DNA from: Ruminococcaceae bacterium UBA1734
GTDB lineage: Bacteria; Bacillota; Clostridia; Oscillospirales; Acutalibacteraceae
DNA: 9,841 nucleotides
Direction: 5' to 3'
Assembly (NCBI GenBank): GCA_002315765.1
Contig: DCIE01000052.1
Span: forward strand, 1 to 9,841
A model generated the notes under the pieces. That model worked only from the letters and a program-made list of their open reading frames with translations. It searched no databases and had not been told where the DNA came from. Each line of letters begins with the position of its first letter. Positions within the stretch are counted from its first letter, which is position 1. The position numbers were made by a program, and so were the translations under genes. Positions 5,653-9,841 of the stretch are shown here, one piece after another.

Positions 5653-5716
5653 TTATGACCATTCCTTTTCGCTTCGCTACAAGGCACAAATGACCAATGA
5701 AAGGAATGGTCATAAT
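5653..5716 (-). promoter_or_regulatory. 18 bp perfect leader hairpin that masks the ribosome binding site of the substrate-binding protein
   Basis: TTATGACCATTCCTTTTC (5653-5670) and GAAAAGGAATGGTCATAA (5699-5716) are perfect inverted arms with a 28 nt loop. In the minus-strand mRNA the 3' arm contains the AAGGA ribosome binding site and ends 2 nt before the ATG at 5650, so the folded form should block initiation. The loop carries TGGTCAT, which can pair with ATGACCA of the 5' arm; this 7 bp stem would form first during transcription and free the ribosome binding site. No U-run follows either arm, so it is not a terminator. The arms are also consistent with a short palindromic insertion; no ligand-binding core of a known riboswitch is recognisable. 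Confidence 0.7.
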
Positions 5717-5724
5717 ATGCCATG

Positions 5725-5758
5725 TTTTTCGGTTGCCTCGTAAGAGGCGAGAAAAACG
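5725..5758. other. Hairpin in the spacer upstream of the substrate-binding protein
   Basis: GTTTTTC (5725-5731) pairs with GAAAAAC (5752-5758), and TGCCTC (5735-5740) pairs with GAGGCG (5745-5750) over a GTAA loop, with a small asymmetric internal loop between the stems. On the minus strand it follows AACGGCGCCGTTTTT, itself a very short stem with a T-run. These could act as a weak terminator or attenuator for readthrough from the aminopeptidase gene into the substrate-binding protein gene. Confidence 0.5.
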
Positions 5759-5776
5759 GCGCCGTTATAATTTTTA

Positions 5777-5804
5777 AAGTTTGGAAGATTTATCTTTCAA
5801 ACTT
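5777..5804 (-). terminator. Hairpin after the M18 aminopeptidase gene, weak or leaky terminator
   Basis: AAGTTTGGAAGA (5777-5788) pairs with TCTTTCAAACTT (5793-5804) over a 4 nt loop, 12 pairs including one G-U. It starts 12 nt past the aminopeptidase stop codon. The minus strand continues TAAAAATT rather than a T-run, so termination would be poor; partial readthrough into the substrate-binding protein gene is likely, since no convincing promoter is seen in the 166 bp spacer. The minus strand also repeats TTGAAAGATAA twice here, 13 bp apart, one copy in the hairpin. Confidence 0.4.
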
Positions 5805-5816
5805 ATCTTTCAAGCT

Positions 5817-7217
5817 TTAACCCTGCATAAAAAGGTGCATGGTACGATAGCACATATAAACATCTAACTTTGCGGTGGTTTCAAAGGGTGCGTGCATTGA
5901 AAGAACCGGAACTCCCAAATCAACCACATCAATACCCATATTTGCAATATATACGGCAACGGTTCCGCCGCCGCCTATGTCAACCTTGCCCAGTTCGCCT
6001 GTTTGCCATACAATATTGTTGCTGTCAAGCATATTTCTGATTTCGGCCACATATTCAGCCGAAGCATCGCTGGTTCCGGCTTTACCTCTTGCACCGGTGT
6101 ATTTTGTAACAACAACTCCGTAGTTCAGGCGACTTGCGTTTCTTCTCTCAAAAACATCTTGGAAGGTGGGGTCCATTCCGGCATTAACATCGGCCGACAG
6201 ACAACGGGAATTTCTAATGGCAACCGAGGGGTCTCCGCCCTGCATTTTGGTAAGGTCGCCGATAACATGTCCTAAAAAGTCGGACTCAAGTCCCGTGTTT
6301 CCGCAGGAACCGATTTCTTCCTTATCTGCAAGAATGGCAAGGGCGGTTTTTTCGGGATTGTTTACGGCGAAAACAGCGGTAAGAGCCGGATATGCGCAAA
6401 CACGGTCGTCTTGACCGTAAGAACCTATCATAGAACGGTCAAAACCAATATCACAAGCCTTAAAGGCAGGTACCATTTCAAGTTCTGCCGATAAAAAGTC
6501 GTCTTCGGTAATGCCGTACTTCTCGTTTAGAAGCCTCATAATATTAAGCTTCACAAGTTCGCTGCCTTCGTCATCTTTAAAGGGACAGCTTCCGACTAAA
6601 ACATTAAGCTCTTCTCCCTTTATTCCCTCCGCCAAGGTCCTCTTTGACTGCTCGGAAGCCAAGTGGGGCAAAAGGTCGTTTACAACAAATTTCGGGTCGC
6701 TTTCGTCTTCACCTAAGCAAACATTGATTTTTGTGCCGTCCTTCAAGGCGAAAACTCCGTGGAGAGCAAGGGGAGTGGTAGGCCACTGATATTTCCTGAT
6801 ACCGCCGTAGTAATGGGTTTTAAACAAGCCGAGTTCAATTTCCTCGTATAGCGGATTGGGTTTAAGGTCAAGGCGGGGAGAGTCAATGTGTGCGGCAGTT
6901 ATGTTAATTCCCTTTTCGCAAGGCTCTTTTCCAATAACGGCCAAGGCTATTGTCTTTCCGCGGTTGTTAAAATAGACCTTTTCGCCCGGTTTGTATTCTT
7001 TGTTTCTGCAAAAGGGTACAAAGCCGTTCTTTTCTGCTAAAGCAATAGCAGCGGACACAGCCTCTCTTTCGGTTTTCGCACTGTTTAAAAATGCTTTATA
7101 ACCGGCACAGTATTTCTCCGCAAGGTCGATTTCTTCGTTGCTTACGGTTAAAAGTCCGTTTTTCTTGTTTGCAAATAACTTTTTCGATAGTTCTTTTGCT
7201 GTTACTTTTTCTGACAT
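5817..7217 (-). CDS. apeA: M18-family metallo-aminopeptidase, 466 aa
   Basis: A cytoplasmic di-metal exopeptidase that releases N-terminal residues, often acidic ones, from peptides; the family forms large tetrahedral dodecamers. Metal-site motifs are in the expected order: TAAHIDSPRLDLKP with His110, GSYGQDDRV with Asp270, DKEEIGSCGNTG with Glu300/Glu301, SADVNAGMDP with Asp343 and LSMHAPFE with His442. The N-terminal block around KTEREAVSAAIALAEKNGF and the length fit the ApeA branch better than the shorter ApeB; the symbol rests on that. GGAGG lies 7 nt before the ATG and inside the end of coaE, whose stop is 2 nt upstream, so it is the last tightly packed gene of the prfA operon. A peptide-binding lipoprotein follows, so peptide use is a plausible shared theme. 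Confidence 0.93.
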   Translation of the reverse strand: MSEKVTAKELSKKLFANKKNGLLTVSNEEIDLAEKYCAGYKAFLNSAKTEREAVSAAIALAEKNGFVPFCRNKEYKPGEKVYFNNRGKTIALAVIGKEPCEKGINITAAHIDSPRLDLKPNPLYEEIELGLFKTHYYGGIRKYQWPTTPLALHGVFALKDGTKINVCLGEDESDPKFVVNDLLPHLASEQSKRTLAEGIKGEELNVLVGSCPFKDDEGSELVKLNIMRLLNEKYGITEDDFLSAELEMVPAFKACDIGFDRSMIGSYGQDDRVCAYPALTAVFAVNNPEKTALAILADKEEIGSCGNTGLESDFLGHVIGDLTKMQGGDPSVAIRNSRCLSADVNAGMDPTFQDVFERRNASRLNYGVVVTKYTGARGKAGTSDASAEYVAEIRNMLDSNNIVWQTGELGKVDIGGGGTVAVYIANMGIDVVDLGVPVLSMHAPFETTAKLDVYMCYRTMHLFMQG

Positions 7218-7219
7218 AA

Positions 7220-7801
7220 TTATTCCTCCAATAGAGATTTAAGTAATTTTTTTATTTCATTCTTATATTTTGCCATATCGCCGTTGTTATATACGATATA
7301 CGGAGTCTTTTCTTTGTAAAACTTATCCGGTTTTCCTGCGTTCATCCTGAGAAGCGCATCGTTTTCGGAAATTTTATCCCGTTCCATTATTCGCCTTAGC
7401 CGTAATTCTTTGTCTGCCAAAACTGCAATCACCGCCGTGCAAATGCTGTCAAGACCGCTTTCGAAAAGGGTTGGCGCATCAAGTAATACAGCACTGCCTT
7501 CTATTTCTTTTTTTACAAGTTCGGTTATAAAAGGAAAGAGAGTTTTGTTTAAAAGTTCGGTATTTTCCGCCGAGGAAAAGGCTTTTTTTGCAAGAGCTTT
7601 CCGGTTTAAAGTACCATCCGGGTTTAAAATATCCGCCGAAAAAACACCTATTAGGGCTTCAAGTCCTCTTGTGCCCTTTTCTACGGCTTTTCGGGCAACT
7701 ATATCGCAGTCGACAACCTTGATATTTTGTTCTTTTGCCGTATCCGAAATTATAGTTTTTCCCGAACCGGTGGGACCTGTAAGACCGATTATTTTTGTCA
7801 T
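7220..7801 (-). CDS. coaE: Dephospho-CoA kinase, 193 aa
   Basis: Catalyses the last step of coenzyme A synthesis, ATP-dependent phosphorylation of the ribose 3'-hydroxyl of dephospho-CoA. The P-loop GPTGSGKT is at 9-16, the acidic DCD motif at 31-33 is followed by R37 (family DADxxxR), the motif LLDAPTLFESGLD corresponds to the family's DxPLLFE block, and RRIMERD marks the lid region. Length is normal (about 195-205 aa). Its ATG overlaps the TGA of the preceding tsaC gene as ATGA, a usual sign of translational coupling. The family usually reads GGIGSGKS; GPTGSGKT is an acceptable variant. Function is secure from the motifs. Confidence 0.95.
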   Translation of the reverse strand: MTKIIGLTGPTGSGKTIISDTAKEQNIKVVDCDIVARKAVEKGTRGLEALIGVFSADILNPDGTLNRKALAKKAFSSAENTELLNKTLFPFITELVKKEIEGSAVLLDAPTLFESGLDSICTAVIAVLADKELRLRRIMERDKISENDALLRMNAGKPDKFYKEKTPYIVYNNGDMAKYKNEIKKLLKSLLEE

Positions 7802-8841
7802 AATTCTATCACCCTGAATGCGGCGGCACGAATAAGTCGGTTATATACCGCAAGTCCTACACCCGACTTTGAAGGTGCGTGGATGTAAACTGCCGAAACT
7901 CCCATACCGTCCACATCTCGAAGGGCACCGAAAACATTTTTTGCAAGGGTGGACTCGTCATTTTTTGTGCCGTAAATCATTTTCTTTGCGGTAATAAATT
8001 CCTCGTCTTCCTTAAAACAAAGGGCAAGGCAATTTTCTTTTTTATTTACAAAATCGCCGAAAGCTTTACTGCTTCCCTCAACCAAAAAAGAGTCGGTTTT
8101 CGGAGCATAGTGCTTATACTTCATTCCCGGAGAAGCCACTTTCTTTCCTGCCTCGGGTTGGCTTAAAATAGCCTTGTCAACCTCTATATCAGGCAAAACT
8201 TCTTTTAACTGCTCAAGGGTTACAGCCCCCGGTCTTAAAAGTCTTGGCTTTTCGCCGAAGAGAGCAACAACTGTGGACTCCACTCCTACCTCGCAGGTGT
8301 TGCCGCAAACAACCGCATCAATCTTGCCGTCTAAATCGGCCAAAACATGGGAAAATGTTGTGGGACTCGGAGCGCCGGAAATGTTAGCCGAAGGTGCGGC
8401 AAGAGGAAGTCCCGAACAGTCGATTATATCCCGAATAGACTTTTCAGAGGGCATTCGGACAGCCACCGTGTCAAGTCCTCCGCAAACGCTTTGGGCGATA
8501 ACGGGCTTTCTTTCCAAAACCATAGTAAAAGGTCCGGGCCAAAATTTTTCGGCGCATTTTCTCGCACTTTCAGGTATGCTTTTTGCGATGCTTTCAAGCA
8601 TATCCATATTGCTGATATGAACAATCAAGGGATTGTCCTGAGGTCTTCCCTTTGCCTCGAAAACCTTTTTTATGGCATAGTCGGAAAAAGCCGATGCCGC
8701 AAGACCGTAAACCGTTTCGGTTGGAACGGCTACAATGCCTTGGTTTTTCAGTATCCGAGAGGCTTCTTCTATACATTTTTCATAATCGCCCGAAATAATA
8801 TCAAGGCGCTTCGTATTAATCTCTTTTACGGTGTTATTCAC
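7798..8841 (-). CDS. tsaC: L-threonylcarbamoyladenylate synthase, two-domain Sua5 type, 347 aa
   Basis: Makes threonylcarbamoyl-AMP from threonine, bicarbonate and ATP for the universal t6A37 modification of tRNAs that read ANN codons. The YrdC domain spans about 20-215: VPTETVYGLAASA (39-51), KGRPQDNPLIVHI (64-76), FWPGPFTMVL (100-109), VAVRMPS (126-132), PLAAPSANISGAPSPT (146-161), GVESTVV (186-192) and RPGAV (203-207). The linker SPGMKYKHYAPKT (238-249) leads to a C-terminal Sua5 domain, absent from the short TsaC form; it may equally be named sua5 or ywlC. The start is GTG at 8841, with AGGA 10 nt upstream; no other in-frame ATG precedes the conserved motifs. It follows prfA by 14 nt, a common Firmicutes order. 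Confidence 0.95.
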   Translation of the reverse strand: MNNTVKEINTKRLDIISGDYEKCIEEASRILKNQGIVAVPTETVYGLAASAFSDYAIKKVFEAKGRPQDNPLIVHISNMDMLESIAKSIPESARKCAEKFWPGPFTMVLERKPVIAQSVCGGLDTVAVRMPSEKSIRDIIDCSGLPLAAPSANISGAPSPTTFSHVLADLDGKIDAVVCGNTCEVGVESTVVALFGEKPRLLRPGAVTLEQLKEVLPDIEVDKAILSQPEAGKKVASPGMKYKHYAPKTDSFLVEGSSKAFGDFVNKKENCLALCFKEDEEFITAKKMIYGTKNDESTLAKNVFGALRDVDGMGVSAVYIHAPSKSGVGLAVYNRLIRAAAFRVIEL

Positions 8842-8855
8842 CCTGAAAACTTCCT

Positions 8856-9841
8856 TTACTGATTTCCTTGTTCCTTTAAGGCTTCGGTACGGTAGAAGGT
8901 GATGAGTCCGTCAATAATTTCGTCCAAATCGCCGTTCATAACCTGTTCAAGGCGATATAAAGTAAGACCGATTCGATGGTCTGTCAATCTGCCTTGGGGG
9001 AAATTATAGGTTCTTATTCTTTCGCTTCGGTCGCCGGAACCTACCTGTGAACGGCGGTCGGAAGCAATAGCATCATCGTGCTCTTTTTTAGCGGCATCAA
9101 AAAGTCTTGCCTTTAAAACTCTAAGTGCTTTGTCCTTATTCTTATATTGGCTTCGTTCGTCCTGACATTCAACTACGGTACCTGTGGGAATATGGGTAAC
9201 ACGAATAGCGGAAGATGTTTTGTTAATGTGCTGACCGCCTGCGCCGGAAGAACGGAAGGTGTCGATTTTAAGGTCGGCAGGGTTAATTTCAATTTCAACA
9301 TCGTCAGCCTCCGGCATAACCGCCACGGTAACAGCCGAGGTATGAACTCGACCTTGGGTTTCGGTATCGGGAACACGCTGAACACGGTGGGTACCGCTTT
9401 CGTACTTAAACCTTGAGTAAGCGCCGTTGCCCTCAATCATAAAACTGATTTCCTTGTATCCGCCCAGTTCGGTTTCGTTCACATTGGTAATATCAATGGT
9501 GAAGTTATGTGTGGCGGCATACATTGAGTACATACGGAAAAGGGAAGCGGCAAAAAGTGCCGATTCTTCTCCGCCGGTTCCGGCTCTTATTTCCACAACC
9601 ACATTTTTTGAGTCGTTAGGGTCTTTAGGCAAAAGTAATATCTTAAGTTCTTCGGAGGCACTTTCTTTTCGAGCTTTAGCATCCTGCAATTCTTCCTCCG
9701 CAAGTTCCTTAAATTCTTTATCAAGCCCACCGCCCTCAAGCAGTTCTAAAGCCTCTTGTTCGTCCTTAACCGCAGTTTTATATTCACGGAATTTTTCCAC
9801 AAGAGGAGTAAGCTCACTATGCTCTTTCATAAGCTTTGTAA
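8856..9841 (-). CDS. prfA: Peptide chain release factor 1, partial (N-terminus beyond window)
   Basis: Recognises UAA and UAG stop codons in the ribosomal A site and triggers peptide release. The GGQ catalytic motif (SSGAGGQHINKTSSA) is at 9239-9231, and the stop-codon-reading tripeptide region RVPDTETQGR has the P-x-T form of RF1 (PDT at 9371-9363), not the SPF of RF2. The frame stays open to the window end past the internal ATG at 9830: the residues there (TKLMKEHSEL) match the family's region about 35-40 residues inside the protein, and about 330 codons are present against a usual 355-360, so the true start lies outside. The usual upstream neighbour, prmC, which methylates the GGQ glutamine, would be expected just beyond the edge. 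Confidence 0.96.
   Translation of the reverse strand, partial: TKLMKEHSELTPLVEKFREYKTAVKDEQEALELLEGGGLDKEFKELAEEELQDAKARKESASEELKILLLPKDPNDSKNVVVEIRAGTGGEESALFAASLFRMYSMYAATHNFTIDITNVNETELGGYKEISFMIEGNGAYSRFKYESGTHRVQRVPDTETQGRVHTSAVTVAVMPEADDVEIEINPADLKIDTFRSSGAGGQHINKTSSAIRVTHIPTGTVVECQDERSQYKNKDKALRVLKARLFDAAKKEHDDAIASDRRSQVGSGDRSERIRTYNFPQGRLTDHRIGLTLYRLEQVMNGDLDEIIDGLITFYRTEALKEQGNQ

Noticed and set aside
5651..5713. Upstream ATG at 5713 as start of the substrate-binding protein, adding 21 residues
   Set aside because: No ribosome binding site precedes it, the added residues come from translating the hairpin arms, and a standard lipoprotein signal starts at the ATG at 5650.
8174..8862. 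Plus-strand open frames of 148 and 171 codons
   Set aside because: They are antisense to tsaC, which has all YrdC motifs; they are shadows of its codon structure.
9828..9830. ATG at 9830 as the prfA start codon
   Set aside because: The frame stays open to the window end, residues before the ATG fit the RF1 family, and starting here would remove a conserved part of the N-terminal domain; the gene is partial.
1..9841. CRISPR array, insertion sequence or transposase
   Set aside because: No regularly spaced repeats and no transposase or recombinase motifs were seen; the only long direct repeat is the 39 bp pair.

Overview
The window looks like a piece of a low-to-moderate GC Gram-positive genome, most likely a gut-type Clostridia member (Ruminococcaceae/Oscillospiraceae-like). 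The reasons are strong AGGAGG-type ribosome binding sites, near-perfect TTGACA/TATAAT promoters, two lipoproteins with Gram-positive style signal peptides, and the gene order prfA - tsaC/sua5. This assignment is inference from sequence style; no database was searched.

Right part (about 5.8-9.84 kb, all on the minus strand, read from right to left): a tight housekeeping operon. It holds prfA (release factor 1, its N-terminus cut by the window edge), a two-domain Sua5-type threonylcarbamoyl-AMP synthase (GTG start, 14 nt gap), coaE (ATGA overlap) and an M18 metallo-aminopeptidase (2 nt gap). After a 166 bp spacer carrying three hairpins comes a solitary OppA-type substrate-binding lipoprotein. 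Its ribosome binding site lies inside an 18 bp perfect hairpin, the most striking RNA-level signal in the window.

Middle part (about 2.0-4.15 kb, minus strand): a two-gene operon with its own consensus sigma-A promoter (TTGACA, 17 bp, TATAAT). It encodes a signal-less GH37 (trehalase-like) glycosidase with two changed active-site motifs and, overlapping its stop codon by 8 nt from a GTG start, a PIG-L/LmbE-type zinc N-deacetylase. The pairing suggests processing of an N-acetylated glucoside or disaccharide rather than plain trehalose. A clear intrinsic terminator ends this operon at about 2.03 kb.

Left part (1-1966): a more A+T-rich cassette bounded by two perfect 39 bp direct repeats (22-60 and 1928-1966). 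Inside, a small ribbon-helix-helix DNA-binding protein and a WG-repeat lipoprotein are transcribed divergently from an 88 bp region. That region has a perfect consensus promoter and two inverted repeats placed like operators. Strong terminators close both ends of the cassette. No recombinase is present, so the cassette could be a passive or non-autonomous insertion, or the repeat could be a dispersed genomic repeat. This module and the hairpin-masked leader at 5653-5716 are the best candidates for undescribed biology here.
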